A stretch of 64,000 nucleotides of DNA, from positions 62,001 through 126,000 of the forward strand of contig JAFWCU010000019.1 in NCBI GenBank assembly GCA_017534305.1, in the 5' to 3' direction. The notes under the pieces are model-generated. The model did not search any database. It was not told the origin of the DNA and saw only the letters and a program-made list of their open reading frames with translations. The DNA comes from Clostridia bacterium. Its GTDB lineage: Bacteria > Bacillota > Clostridia > TANB77 > CAG-465. A program made the translations under genes and the position numbers. Positions 37,138 to 46,355 of the stretch are shown here, in pieces (the first letter of the stretch is position 1; the number at the start of each line of letters is the position of its first letter).

Positions 37138-37869
37138 ATGAAAATTAAATTGAATGGTTTGTTAGATAATATTCTAAATAACAAAGAAAAGGCTGAATTC
37201 TCGGATTCTGAAAGAAAAGGATATGTAAAAAATGAAGAAGTTATATCTAAAAAGCAAGGGGTTAAAATACTAACATCTATGGTACTTTTAATATCTTTAA
37301 CACTTAGTTTAGGGTTTAGACTTGGAGAATTTAATGATTTAGTAAAAGGTTCAAAAGTAGATACTAGTAAGATTTATGCAAAGCCTTTAGATAGTGTAGC
37401 AACTTTTTCTAGTGTTGAAGATGTAGATAATGAATTAGTATATGCAACTAAATATGAGGAAAAACTTATATTTTCTAAACCTTTGGATGGACAGATACAA
37501 AAAATTTATTCGCCGGAAAAAGTTGTGTTTTCTAAAACATTAAATAAATGGAAAACGCATGATGGTATAGATGTTGCATCAGAAGAAGGAACTTTGGTTT
37601 TGTCTATGGAAAAAGGTGAGGTAATTAATGTATATGATGATGCACTTCTTGGAAAAACTATAGTTATATCACATATTGCAGGATACTATAGTCAATATTC
37701 AAATCTAGATGAAAATGTATTTGTAAGTGTTGGAGATAAAGTTGTAAAAGGACAACGAATTGGTAGAGTAGGTAAAACAGCAAAAAGTGAATTCCTAGAT
37801 GATTCACATTTACATCTTGCTGTATATTTAGGAGAAAAAAGTGTAGATCCTACATATATTTTTAATTAG
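37138..37869 (+). CDS. spoIIQ: SpoIIQ-type M23/LytM peptidase-like protein
   Basis: The 243-residue product has a membrane helix (about residues 42-60) and a LytM domain. The zinc-binding set is complete: H141 and D145 in HDGID, plus H224 and H226 in SHLHLAV. In Bacillus the SpoIIQ domain has lost a ligand, whereas clostridial SpoIIQ often keeps them, as here. SpoIIQ sits in the forespore membrane and forms the channel with SpoIIIAH. Its position between spoIID and spoIIID supports the call. Confidence 0.86.
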   Translation: MKIKLNGLLDNILNNKEKAEFSDSERKGYVKNEEVISKKQGVKILTSMVLLISLTLSLGFRLGEFNDLVKGSKVDTSKIYAKPLDSVATFSSVEDVDNELVYATKYEEKLIFSKPLDGQIQKIYSPEKVVFSKTLNKWKTHDGIDVASEEGTLVLSMEKGEVINVYDDALLGKTIVISHIAGYYSQYSNLDENVFVSVGDKVVKGQRIGRVGKTAKSEFLDDSHLHLAVYLGEKSVDPTYIFN

Positions 37870-37878
37870 GAGGTATAT

Positions 37879-38127
37879 ATGACAGATATAGAATTAAGAG
37901 CAAAATCTTTTGCTAATTATATAATTGAAAATAGAGCTACTGTACGTGCTACTGCAAAGTATTTTGGTACTTCAAAATCGACTGTACATAAAGATGTATC
38001 TGAAAGACTTCTAAAGTTTAGTCCTTCTCTTGCTAAGGAAGCAAAGAAAATATTGGATTATAACAAAGCTGAACGTCATTTAAGGGGAGGAATGGCTACA
38101 AAATTAAAGTATAGCAAGATAAGTTAG
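37879..38127 (+). CDS. spoIIID: Sporulation transcription factor SpoIIID
   Basis: The 82-residue DNA-binding protein has the helix-turn-helix segment ATVRATAKYFGTSKSTVHKD (about residues 19-38) and the tail SPSLAKEAKKILDYNKAERH typical of SpoIIID. It switches mother-cell gene expression in the sigma-E stage. AGGAGG precedes the ATG 9 bp after spoIIQ. The following mreB-family gene matches the Bacillus order spoIIID-mbl. Confidence 0.95.
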   Translation: MTDIELRAKSFANYIIENRATVRATAKYFGTSKSTVHKDVSERLLKFSPSLAKEAKKILDYNKAERHLRGGMATKLKYSKIS

Positions 38128-38137
38128 AAAATAATGG

Positions 38138-38166
38138 TTGCAAAATAGCCCTAGATGTAATATAAT
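38138..38166 (+). promoter_or_regulatory. Sigma-A promoter of mbl
   Basis: TTGCAA (38138-38143) and TATAAT (38161-38166) have a 17-bp spacer. Confidence 0.75.
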
Positions 38167-38190
38167 TGTAACAGAAAAGAGGGGATTAAT

Positions 38191-39209
38191 GTGATCTTTG
38201 GCGGACAAGATATAGGAATAGACCTAGGAACTGCAACTATCCTTGTATATGTTAAAGGAAAAGGCATTGTTTTAAGAGAGCCTTCAGTAGTTGCAATAGA
38301 CAAGAATACTAATCAAGTGCTTGCAGTAGGACAAGAGGCACGTAAAATGCTTGGAAGAACTCCAGGTAATATTGTTGCGCTTAGACCACTAAAAGATGGT
38401 GTAATATCAGATTATACTATTACTGAAAAAATGCTTAAGTATTTTATAAATAAAGTGTGTGGTAAATTCGTATTTGCACCAAAGATTATGATATGTGTCC
38501 CTTCAAGAGTAACTGAAGTAGAAAGAAAAGCTGTTATTGATGCGGCAAGTCATGCTGGAGCTAGAAAAGTATATTTAATTGAAGAACCTATTGCTGCTGC
38601 AATTGGTGCTGGACTAGATATTACTAAACCATATGGTAGCATGATTGTAGATATAGGTGGTGGAACATCAGATATTGCTGTTATTTCACTTGGTGGTTCT
38701 GTAAAGAGCACATCAATTAAGATGGCAGGAGATAAATTTGATGAAGCCATTATTCGTTATATCAAGAAAACAAGAAATGTTATGCTTGGCGAGAGAACAG
38801 CGAAGATATAAAAATAAATATAGGATGTATGTATCCTAAATCTGTTGTTGAAAGAATGACAGTAAAGGGTAGAAATATTACTACTGGTCTTCCTGTAGAG
38901 ATAGAAGTATCAACTGAAGATACTTATGCTGCACTTCAAGAGTGCGCAGAAAAGATACTAGATGGAGTTCATCAAGTATTAGAAGAAACTCCACCAGAAC
39001 TTGTTGCAGATGTTTCTGAACGTGGTATATATATCACTGGTGGTGGTGGTCTTGTATGGGGACTAGATAAACTAATAGCAGAAAAAACAGGAATTCCTGT
39101 TATGATTGCAGAAGATGCTCAATCATGTGTTGCGGTAGGAACAGGAAAAGCACTTGAACATGTTGAACTATTTGAATCAGGAAATGCTATAAAAATAAGA
39201 AAATATTAA
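38191..39209 (+). CDS. mbl: Actin-like cell-shape protein Mbl/MreB, interrupted by an apparent frameshift
   Basis: The product is an MreB-family filament protein that guides lateral wall synthesis. The GTG start follows GAGGGG. The first frame runs from the phosphate-1 motif [12 protein letters not shown] to GERTA and stops at 38811. The next frame continues as [11 protein letters not shown], the expected sequence. Restoring one base near 38802 (GCG-GAA in place of GCGAA) yields [13 protein letters not shown] and a normal product of about 339 residues. All other conserved motifs, including the GGGTSD and GGGGL nucleotide-binding loops, are intact. mbl is preferred over mreB because it follows spoIIID. 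Confidence 0.88.
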
Positions 39210-39220
39210 AAAGAGAATAT

Positions 39221-39251
39221 AGCACATAAGTATATCTTATGTGCTTTTTTG
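39221..39251 (+). terminator. Intrinsic terminator after mbl
   Basis: AGCACATAAG and CTTATGTGCT form a 10-bp stem with a TATAT loop, followed by T residues. The next promoter starts two bases later. Confidence 0.93.
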
Positions 39252-39252
39252 T

Positions 39253-39281
39253 TTGACATAATAAGTATGGTATGGTATAAT
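39253..39281 (+). promoter_or_regulatory. Strong sigma-A promoter of the two-gene unknown operon
   Basis: TTGACA (39253-39258) and TATAAT (39276-39281) have a 17-bp spacer with a TGG extension before the -10 box, close to consensus throughout. Confidence 0.9.
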
Positions 39282-39338
39282 TTTGGCGTTTCAATATATA
39301 TATTACTCAAAATATTAATATATAAGGAGGATAAGATT

Positions 39339-40164
39339 ATGATGTATGATGAGAAAAAGGATTGCAAAAAAGACATTTTTACTGGTGAACTTATCAAAAT
39401 TTCTTATGTTGGAGGCAAGAAGTGCTTAAATGATTTAATTGCTAGTGGACTTTTATTAGAGGTTAGACGGATATAGTCATTTTAAGGCTGAAGGCAAATG
39501 TTTAAAGGACTCATTGTTAGAAGAAGACGAAGATAAGGTTGAAAACGAAAGATACTTTTTATCTGAAGCAAAATGCAGTGATATGTATGATGTTTTTCAA
39601 AACAAAGACTGTCAGATAATACTGGCTGATGACCTTATTGTTATTAAAACAAGAGGGGAAAATGTTCATATTGGTAATTATGAAAAAGATTTGGATTTTT
39701 TAATTGATTCAATAATTGTATCAAATAGACTTAAAGTTACCATGATTAGAACAGAATTAACTACTAAAGATTTCGTTAAAAAGATTAATGACATACCTAG
39801 ATGGTATAAGCATTTAAATCTTATTAAAAAGCCTAGAGAAAAACAAAATGTTATGAGAGAAGTTAGACCTGTTGGCTATCCAAAAATTGAAGAGGTAGCT
39901 GAAAATTTGTCTACATCTTATGAGGTAAACTATTTTAACGAGATGAAGCCTTGTCTATATAAAAAAGTGGATTTTTCTACAGCTGAGTATTATGATTCAA
40001 ATATTGGTAGAGTCGTTATAAAAATTGCTACTTATTTAGTCAATTCTGAGGCTAATAGATTTTCTAGTGATATTATATCAGACGAGATTAAGAAACTCAG
40101 AACTTATGCTCAAAAAGAGCTGATGGATTCGTTTACAAATGAATATATTGAGAAGACTTTTTAA
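39339..40164 (+). CDS. Unknown protein requiring a +1 frameshift (paralogue 1)
   Basis: ATG 39339 lies 8 bp after AAGGAGG. The first frame gives 43 residues ending ASGLLLEVR, then reads CGG-ATA-TAG (39468-39476). If one base, the C at 39468, is passed over, reading continues from GGA as GYSHFKAEGK to 40164, about 274 residues in total. The joined product is soluble, mixed alpha/beta, and of unknown family. It is a distant relative of the next gene: near-equal length, LIKISY against IIRIGY before the site, GYSHF against GYKSY after it, and similar tails. An independent start at TTG 39514 is possible but would lose the conserved GY segment. Confidence 0.6.
39465..39476 (+). other. Candidate +1 recoding site (AGA CGG ATA TAG)
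   Basis: Zero-frame reading meets CGG followed by ATA and the stop TAG. The +1 frame reads GGA TAT AGT and stays open for about 230 codons. CGG is otherwise absent as an in-frame codon in the window (hand scan). A one-base insertion of C by sequencing error gives the same pattern. Confidence 0.45.
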
Positions 40165-40211
40165 CTTTTGAGCTAGACATCCTTAGAGTCAAAAAATAAG
40201 GAGGTTAAATT

Positions 40212-41049
40212 ATGAAAGTAAAAGAGGGGTTAAAATGTGGAGTAAAATATCAAGCAGATATTATTCGCATAGGATACAGAGCCTATGAATATTCAAAAGA
40301 AGAAAATGATCTAGTTCATCGAGGCATGTGGAATAAGATAAGTAGAGCTATTAAAGCTTTGATTGTAAATCGGGTATAAAAGTTACTTAATAAGAGGTGC
40401 TGAAGCAGATGTTCATTGTTTACCAGAAGATTTTATTTATGTCTTTAGAGATGAAATAAGAGAAATAGCCAAAAATGTTTATGAACCTGGAAGAGATGAA
40501 GATATCATATTACTAAAAAAGGATGAGACTAAAATTGTTCTTACAGATAATTATAAAAATAATTCTATTACTATACAGGTTGAAGGTGAATATAAGCCTA
40601 AAGAAGTATTTAGAGCATTAGATATTTTAACAATGTACATATTGTTAGATGAACCAATGGATAAATATGAGAAAAACTTGTATATAGATGGAATTGTTTA
40701 TGAAAAGATTATCCATGATATCTCTATTCCTAGAAGAGCACATTGGAAATATAGGTTTATAGATAATGAATTTAAAGACGTAAAAGAAGATGAAAGCTTT
40801 AAAGTTCAATCTACACTTTTGTATGATGATGGATTTAATATTTCAAGTATTAATTTTATTGTTATTGATTCATTTTTACATGCTTATACTCATGAGATTA
40901 GCTATATCAGTGGAGACAAAATTGGTACAAAAGTAGATGGATATGATATAGAAATTGTTGAATATGTTAAACTATTACAACAAAGAATTTATGAGTGTTT
41001 AGAGAAGAATTTTACAGATGACTTTACTGCACAACTTAATTTAATATAA
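40212..41049 (+). CDS. Unknown protein requiring a +1 frameshift (paralogue 2)
   Basis: ATG 40212 follows AAGGAGG at good spacing. The first frame gives 53 residues ending KALIVN, then reads CGG-GTA-TAA (40371-40379). Passing over the C at 40371 continues in +1 as GYKSYLIRGAEADVH to 41049, about 278 residues in total, almost the same as its neighbour. The +1 frame has no good start codon until ATG 40633, far inside the conserved part, so frameshifting explains the coding pattern better than re-initiation. Family and function are unknown. The gene pair shares one promoter and one terminator. Confidence 0.6.
40368..40379 (+). other. Candidate +1 recoding site (AAT CGG GTA TAA)
   Basis: Zero-frame CGG is followed by GTA and the stop TAA; the +1 frame reads GGG TAT AAA. 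The layout NNN-CGG-RTA-TAR is the same as at 39465-39476 in the paralogue. Confidence 0.45.
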
Positions 41050-41087
41050 TTTAAAAATAAACTTAATTATAATTTAATAATCGTTTT

Positions 41088-41120
41088 AGACGTGAATTTT
41101 ACTAATTCACGTCTTTTTTT
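41088..41120 (+). terminator. Intrinsic terminator of the two-gene unknown operon
   Basis: AGACGTGAATT and AATTCACGTCT form an 11-bp perfect stem with a TTACT loop, followed by a T run. Confidence 0.95.
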
Positions 41121-41144
41121 ATAATCATTTGGACTATTTTTGCG

Positions 41145-41173
41145 TTTACAAATGGCAAAAAAAATAGTATAAT
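41145..41173 (+). promoter_or_regulatory. Sigma-A promoter of polC
   Basis: TTTACA (41145-41150) and TATAAT (41168-41173) have a 17-bp spacer. The in-frame ATG at 41172 overlaps the -10 box, so it cannot be the translation start of this transcript. Confidence 0.85.
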
Positions 41174-41201
41174 GAGGGAGATAAAAAGAGGAGGTTATAT
41201 T

Positions 41202-44200
41202 GTGGATAAAGTAGTAAAAGATGTATTTAAAAATTGTGTAAGAGACGATAACATGTTTAATCTAGCAAATGTAAAAGAAATTAAGTTTTCTAAACAACTT
41301 AATTCTGTTATTCTAGATAGCTATAGCCAAGACAATATACCTCAAGCGGATATAGAAGAATTTGAAAGAAGAGCTAAAACTCAATATGAACTTAATAGTT
41401 TTAAGATAAATTATGAGTATACTGGAAAACCAATGGACATAGAACTTCAAAATGTGTATGATATTTTATCTAATGTTAATAAAAAATATGGATATACTCA
41501 AGATATATTAGAAAATTGTAAGATAGATATAGACAATGATGAGCGTGTATTAAAGATAAGCTTAGAAAAACCGTTTTCTAATTTCTTATACATTAAAAGA
41601 CTAGATGAATACTTGAGTGAATGTATTAATAATCAATTTGGTAGTGGCTTTAGAGTCGTATTTAAAGATTTAACAGAGCTTTCAAATAGCTATGAAAATG
41701 GGCCTAAAATGATGAGACTTGAAGATTTAAATCCAGAATATAACCAAACACCAGTGGATACAGGGATACCTGTTCCACCTCCACCTATGCCACCTATGCA
41801 AACAGGTACAAATGGTAGAACATTTACACCACGTGCTCCTCTTACAGAAGAGGAAAAGGCAGAAAGGGAACTTGCTAAACAACCACAACCAGAAAATGTT
41901 ATTTATGGTATAGATATAAAAGATCCACAAATTACAAAAATTGAAAATGTAGAATTAGATGGAGAGAGAGTAACAATAAGTGGACAAATTGTTGCACGTG
42001 AAGAAAGAGAAACAAAAAGTGGAAAAATTTTGTTAACTCTTGATGTTACGGATAAAACATATACTATTGCGTGCAAAATGTTCTTAGATAAACAAAAATT
42101 TGAAGACATTGGTGGAAAACTAAAAGAAGGAAGTTTTGTACTTCTACAGGGCAGACCACAATTTGATACATATACACATGAACCATCCATTATGATAAAT
42201 AATATTTGTAAAGGTGAACCATTCCCTGAAAGAAAAGATGAAGCGGAAGAAAAAAGAGTAGAACTTCATCTACATACTCAGATGAGTGCAATGGATGCAG
42301 TTACTTCTGCAACAGATTTAGTAAAACAAGCAATTAAGTGGGGACATCCTGCAATTGCAATTACAGACCATGGTGTAGTTCAATCTTTTCCAGAGGCAAA
42401 CCATGTAATAATGGATAACTACGCAAAACTTGTCCCAAAGGGAAGTAGTACACAAGATATACTTAATGCTGCACCAATACAAATAATATATGGATGTGAG
42501 GGATATCTTGTTAAAGACTCACCAGTTCATATTCCAGATAATTTAGATACATATTGTGTTTTTGATATTGAAACAACTGGTTTTGATTCAAAAGCAGATG
42601 GCATTACAGAAATTGCTGTATGTAAAGTAAAAAATGGTGAGATTATAGATGAATATACAACTTTTGTTAATCCGGAAAAGCATATTCCAATAGAGGTACA
42701 AGAATTAACTCATATTACTGATGAAATGGTTGAAAATGCGCCTACTGTTGAAAAAATGCTACCAGAATTCTTGGAATTTACAAAAGGATGTGTGCTTGTT
42801 GCACATAATGCACATTTTGATACTTCATTTATTAAAGCAAAATGTGATAAATTAAAACTAGAATTTAATCCATATGTTATAGATACTCTAGAAATGTCTA
42901 GAGAGATGTATAACGGAGTTGAAAATCATAAACTAGGAACTCTTGCAGAGTATTTGGGTGTATCACTTGAAGGAGCGCATAGAGCTATTAATGATACTCG
43001 TGCTACTGCTAGAGTATTTGTTAAGATGTGTGAAGATGTAGTTAAAGAAGGATTAAAAGTTAATGATTATATCTTTACATCAATTTTTGATGATTCAAGA
43101 GAAGAAAGACGTAAGATGCAATCTAACCATATTATTATTCTTGTAAAGAATAGAGTTGGACTTAAAAACTTATATAAACTTGTATCTTATGCTCATTTGT
43201 GGAATTATTATAAACGACCAAAGATTAATCGTTCTATGCTTAGACGTTATAGAGAAGGATTAATTGTAGGTTCTGCTTGTGAAAGAGGAGAACTTTACCA
43301 AGCAATATTTAAAGAAAAAACAGGAACAAATCTAGATGATTTTGATTCACTAAAAGATATAGTAGATTTTTATGATTACCTAGAAATTCAACCACTAGGT
43401 AATAATGAATTCTATGAAAGAAAAGGAATAAAAATTAAAAAAGAAGATGGTGAGGATGAATATTTAAAACTTACTCATCAAGATTTAATAGATATAAATA
43501 AGCAAATAATATCTCTTGCAGATGAAGCCGGTAAACCTTGTGTTGCAACATGTGATGTTCACTTTAAAGAACCAGAGGATGAAATATACAGAAGAGTAAT
43601 TGAGGCTGGACAAGGATATGATGATGCAGATATGCAAGCACCATTATATTTTAGAACAACTAATGAAATGCTAGCTGAGTTTGATTATCTTTCACCTGAA
43701 AAAGCAAAAGAAATAGTTATAACTAATACTAATCTTGTAGCTTCTTGGTGTGAGAGAATATCACCAATTAGTGATGAAAAGTGTCCTCCTCACATTGAAG
43801 GTTGTGAACAAGATATCAGAAACATCGCTTATGATAAAGCACATAAACTTTATGGTGATCCATTACCAGAAATTGTACAAGAACGTTTAGAGAAAGAATT
43901 AAACTCTATAATTTCTAATGGATATTCCGTAATGTATATTATAGCTCAAAAACTTGTATGGGATTCAAATGATCATGGATATATTGTTGGTTCAAGAGGA
44001 TCTGTTGGATCATCTCTTGCTGCATATATGACAGGTATAACAGAGGTTAACTCGCTTAAGGCACATTACAGATGTCCAAATTGTAAATATTCAGATTTTA
44101 CAGATTATGGATATGCAAATGGATTTGACCTTCCAGATAAGAAATGTCCAAAATGTGGAGCAGATTTAGATAAAGACGGAATGGATATACCATTTGAAAC

Positions 44201-45695
44201 ATTCCTTGGATTTAAAGGAGATAAAGAGCCAGATATTGACTTAAACTTCTCTGGAGAATACCAAGCTAAAGCACATAAATATACTGAAGTTATCTTTGGT
44301 ACTGGTACTACATATAAAGCTGGTACTATAGGTACAGTTGCAGATAAAACAGCATTTGGATTTGTTAAGAAGTATTTTGAAGAAAGAGGAAAGGATGTTC
44401 CTACAGCAGAAATAAATAGAATAGCTAAAGGATGTACTGGTATTAAAAGAACTACAGGACAACATCCAGGTGGAATTATAGTTGTTCCAAAAGGAAGAAC
44501 AATTTATGAATTTTGCCCTGTACAACATCCAGCAGATGAATTTGGTTCAGATATTGTAACAACTCATTTTGATTATCACTCAATTGATACTAACTTACTT
44601 AAACTAGATATATTAGGTCATGATGATCCTACAGTTATTCGTATGCTTCAAGATTTAACTGGAATTGATCCTACAAAAATTCCACTAGATGATAAAGATA
44701 CTATGGAAATATTTAGATCTACTGAAACTCTTGGAGTAACTCCGGAACAAATTAAATCTGAGGTTGGTACTTATGGTGTACCAGAATATGGTACTAAGTT
44801 TGTACGTGGAATGCTTGTAGATACAAAACCAACAACTTTTGATGAACTTATTCGTATATCTGGATTATCACATGGTACAGATGTATGGTTAAACAATGCT
44901 CAAACATTAATTGAGCAAGGTATTGTTACCCTAAAAGAAGCAATCTGTTGTCGTGATGATATTATGATTTACTTAATTCAAAAAGGACTACCACCAGATA
45001 AAGCATTTAAAATCATGGAGGCTGTTCGTAAGGGTAAAGTTGCTAAGAAAAAAGAACCACTTTGGGGTGAAGAATATAAGCAACTAATGATAGACAATAA
45101 TGTGCCAGATTGGTATATAGATTCTTGTGAAAAGATAAAATACATGTTCCCTAAAGCTCATGCTGCAGCTTATGTTACAAATGCATTTAGAATTGCATGG
45201 TTTAAGGTACATATTCCTAAAGCATATTATGCAGCATATATGTCTATTAGAGCAGATGAGTTTGATAGTGATTCTATGCTTTATGGCAAAGAACGTGTTC
45301 TTGCTAAAATGGATGAGATAGACAAGCAAGGAAATGCAGCTGCTCCAAAGGATAAAAATATGTATCCAATACTTGAGCTTGTTCTTGAAATGAATCAAAG
45401 AGGAATAGATTTTCTACCTGTAGATTTATATAAATCTGATGCAGTAAATTTCCTTGTTGAAGAAGATGGCATTAGACCACCTTTTGCAAAACTTACTGGA
45501 TTTGGTGAAGTTGATGCTAGAAAACTTGTAGCAGCACGTGAGGAGTTGATGGCAGAAGGAAAGAAATTCTCTTCTATTGAAGATATGACAATTAAAGCAA
45601 AGCTTGGTAAAGCCGCTGTTGAAACACTAAGACTATCTGGATGTTTGGATGGTATGCCAAGATCTGAACAAATGGATATGTTTGATTTGTTATAG
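41202..45695 (+). CDS. polC: DNA polymerase III alpha subunit, PolC type
   Basis: This is the replicative polymerase of low-GC Gram-positives with built-in proofreading. From GTG 41202, behind GAGGAGG, the product has 1497 residues. Domain order: N-terminal domain, a proline-rich linker (PVPPPPMPPM near residue 190), OB-fold, PHP segment (HLHTQMSAMD, H356), DEDDh exonuclease (FDIETTG, D455/E457), PHP remainder, zinc finger (CPNC and CPKC near residues 955-985), and polymerase core with catalytic aspartates D1011 and D1013 in PDIDLNFS. The C-terminal helix-hairpin-helix and tail complete it. Exonuclease residues are intact, so proofreading should be active. Confidence 0.97.
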   Translation: MDKVVKDVFKNCVRDDNMFNLANVKEIKFSKQLNSVILDSYSQDNIPQADIEEFERRAKTQYELNSFKINYEYTGKPMDIELQNVYDILSNVNKKYGYTQDILENCKIDIDNDERVLKISLEKPFSNFLYIKRLDEYLSECINNQFGSGFRVVFKDLTELSNSYENGPKMMRLEDLNPEYNQTPVDTGIPVPPPPMPPMQTGTNGRTFTPRAPLTEEEKAERELAKQPQPENVIYGIDIKDPQITKIENVELDGERVTISGQIVAREERETKSGKILLTLDVTDKTYTIACKMFLDKQKFEDIGGKLKEGSFVLLQGRPQFDTYTHEPSIMINNICKGEPFPERKDEAEEKRVELHLHTQMSAMDAVTSATDLVKQAIKWGHPAIAITDHGVVQSFPEANHVIMDNYAKLVPKGSSTQDILNAAPIQIIYGCEGYLVKDSPVHIPDNLDTYCVFDIETTGFDSKADGITEIAVCKVKNGEIIDEYTTFVNPEKHIPIEVQELTHITDEMVENAPTVEKMLPEFLEFTKGCVLVAHNAHFDTSFIKAKCDKLKLEFNPYVIDTLEMSREMYNGVENHKLGTLAEYLGVSLEGAHRAINDTRATARVFVKMCEDVVKEGLKVNDYIFTSIFDDSREERRKMQSNHIIILVKNRVGLKNLYKLVSYAHLWNYYKRPKINRSMLRRYREGLIVGSACERGELYQAIFKEKTGTNLDDFDSLKDIVDFYDYLEIQPLGNNEFYERKGIKIKKEDGEDEYLKLTHQDLIDINKQIISLADEAGKPCVATCDVHFKEPEDEIYRRVIEAGQGYDDADMQAPLYFRTTNEMLAEFDYLSPEKAKEIVITNTNLVASWCERISPISDEKCPPHIEGCEQDIRNIAYDKAHKLYGDPLPEIVQERLEKELNSIISNGYSVMYIIAQKLVWDSNDHGYIVGSRGSVGSSLAAYMTGITEVNSLKAHYRCPNCKYSDFTDYGYANGFDLPDKKCPKCGADLDKDGMDIPFETFLGFKGDKEPDIDLNFSGEYQAKAHKYTEVIFGTGTTYKAGTIGTVADKTAFGFVKKYFEERGKDVPTAEINRIAKGCTGIKRTTGQHPGGIIVVPKGRTIYEFCPVQHPADEFGSDIVTTHFDYHSIDTNLLKLDILGHDDPTVIRMLQDLTGIDPTKIPLDDKDTMEIFRSTETLGVTPEQIKSEVGTYGVPEYGTKFVRGMLVDTKPTTFDELIRISGLSHGTDVWLNNAQTLIEQGIVTLKEAICCRDDIMIYLIQKGLPPDKAFKIMEAVRKGKVAKKKEPLWGEEYKQLMIDNNVPDWYIDSCEKIKYMFPKAHAAAYVTNAFRIAWFKVHIPKAYYAAYMSIRADEFDSDSMLYGKERVLAKMDEIDKQGNAAAPKDKNMYPILELVLEMNQRGIDFLPVDLYKSDAVNFLVEEDGIRPPFAKLTGFGEVDARKLVAAREELMAEGKKFSSIEDMTIKAKLGKAAVETLRLSGCLDGMPRSEQMDMFDLL

Positions 45696-45713
45696 TATAA
45701 ATTGTCAAATAGC

Positions 45714-45742
45714 TTGAATTATTAAATTAGATAAGATATAAT
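45714..45742 (+). promoter_or_regulatory. Sigma-A promoter of hpf
   Basis: TTGAAT (45714-45719) and TATAAT (45737-45742) have a 17-bp spacer. Confidence 0.82.
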
Positions 45743-45767
45743 TAAAGTATAAAAAGGAGTGATTATT

Positions 45768-46112
45768 ATGGAACTAGATTTAACAGGAATTAGAATTGAG
45801 GCAACAGACGCTATAAAGAGTTTCACTGAAAAGAAAATTAAGAAATTAAACAAATTCTTTGACGAGAATACTGTTTGTCATGTTACTTTTACAGACAAAT
45901 CAAGAGGTAAACATCGCGTAGATATGAGAATTGAATACAAATCTCGTACTTATCTTGCCGAAGAAAATACAGATGATTTATATACTGGAATTGAAGCTTT
46001 AGTTGCAAAAATTGAAGGACAATTAAGAAAAGATAAAGCTGCTAATGAAAAGCAAAGAAGAACTGGAATACCAGCTCAAGAGGTTGCTGAAGTAGTTGAG
46101 GAAGAAGAATAA
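45768..46112 (+). CDS. hpf: Ribosome hibernation-promoting factor, short form
   Basis: The 114-residue product from ATG 45768 (AAGGAG site) has the RaiA/HPF fold: an opening LTGIRIEATDAIKSF strand-helix and the KKLNKFFDE helix, then basic strands. It binds the decoding and tRNA sites of the 30S subunit and inactivates ribosomes in poor growth. Most Firmicutes carry a long form of about 180-190 residues with a dimerisation domain. That domain is missing here; a short acidic tail (EVAEVVEEEE) replaces it. The GTG at 45759 overlaps the ribosome site and is rejected. Confidence 0.86.
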   Translation: MELDLTGIRIEATDAIKSFTEKKIKKLNKFFDENTVCHVTFTDKSRGKHRVDMRIEYKSRTYLAEENTDDLYTGIEALVAKIEGQLRKDKAANEKQRRTGIPAQEVAEVVEEEE

Positions 46113-46136
46113 TAATAGTATATTATTAAAAATATG

Positions 46137-46166
46137 GCTCTAGAACTAGTTTCTAGAGCTTTTTTG
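46137..46166 (+). terminator. Intrinsic terminator after hpf
   Basis: GCTCTAGAA and TTCTAGAGC form a 9-bp stem with a short loop and a T run. Confidence 0.93.
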
Positions 46167-46179
46167 TATGTTGCTAAAG

Positions 46180-46208
46180 TTGACATAATCTGTAAAATGT
46201 GGTATAAT
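46180..46208 (+). promoter_or_regulatory. Strong sigma-A promoter of hydrolase gene 1
   Basis: TTGACA (46180-46185) and TATAAT (46203-46208) have a 17-bp spacer and TG upstream of the -10 box. Confidence 0.88.
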
Positions 46209-46238
46209 TATATATGTAGTTATATTTTATTTAGTATA

Positions 46239-46290
46239 CCGAAAACTTTAGGGATACATTTAGTACCCCTATTATTTTTTGGTCTTCCCA
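46239..46290 (+). promoter_or_regulatory. Leader hairpin of hydrolase gene 1 (attenuator-like)
   Basis: AGGGATAC and GTACCCCT pair (one mismatch) with a 5-base loop. CCGAAAA before it can pair with TTTTTTGG after it. The T-rich 3' arm makes it attenuator-like. No known riboswitch class was recognised. Confidence 0.5.
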
Positions 46291-46355
46291 GATAAATAAA
46301 AAACAAAAACTACAAAATAATAAAAAATAAAAAGAATAAAAAGGAGGAATCAAAA

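Noticed and set aside
39249..39338. In-frame upstream extension of paralogue 1 to ATG 39249
   Set aside because: It runs through the promoter (39253-39281) and would add an unrelated hydrophobic stretch; ATG 39339 has the ribosome site.
39514..39516. TTG 39514 as independent start for the second half of paralogue 1
   Set aside because: It would drop the GYSHF segment shared with paralogue 2, and the corresponding region of paralogue 2 has no start codon.
41172..41201. ATG at 41172 as the polC start
   Set aside because: It overlaps the -10 box of the promoter and lies before the Shine-Dalgarno site; GTG 41202 is the start.
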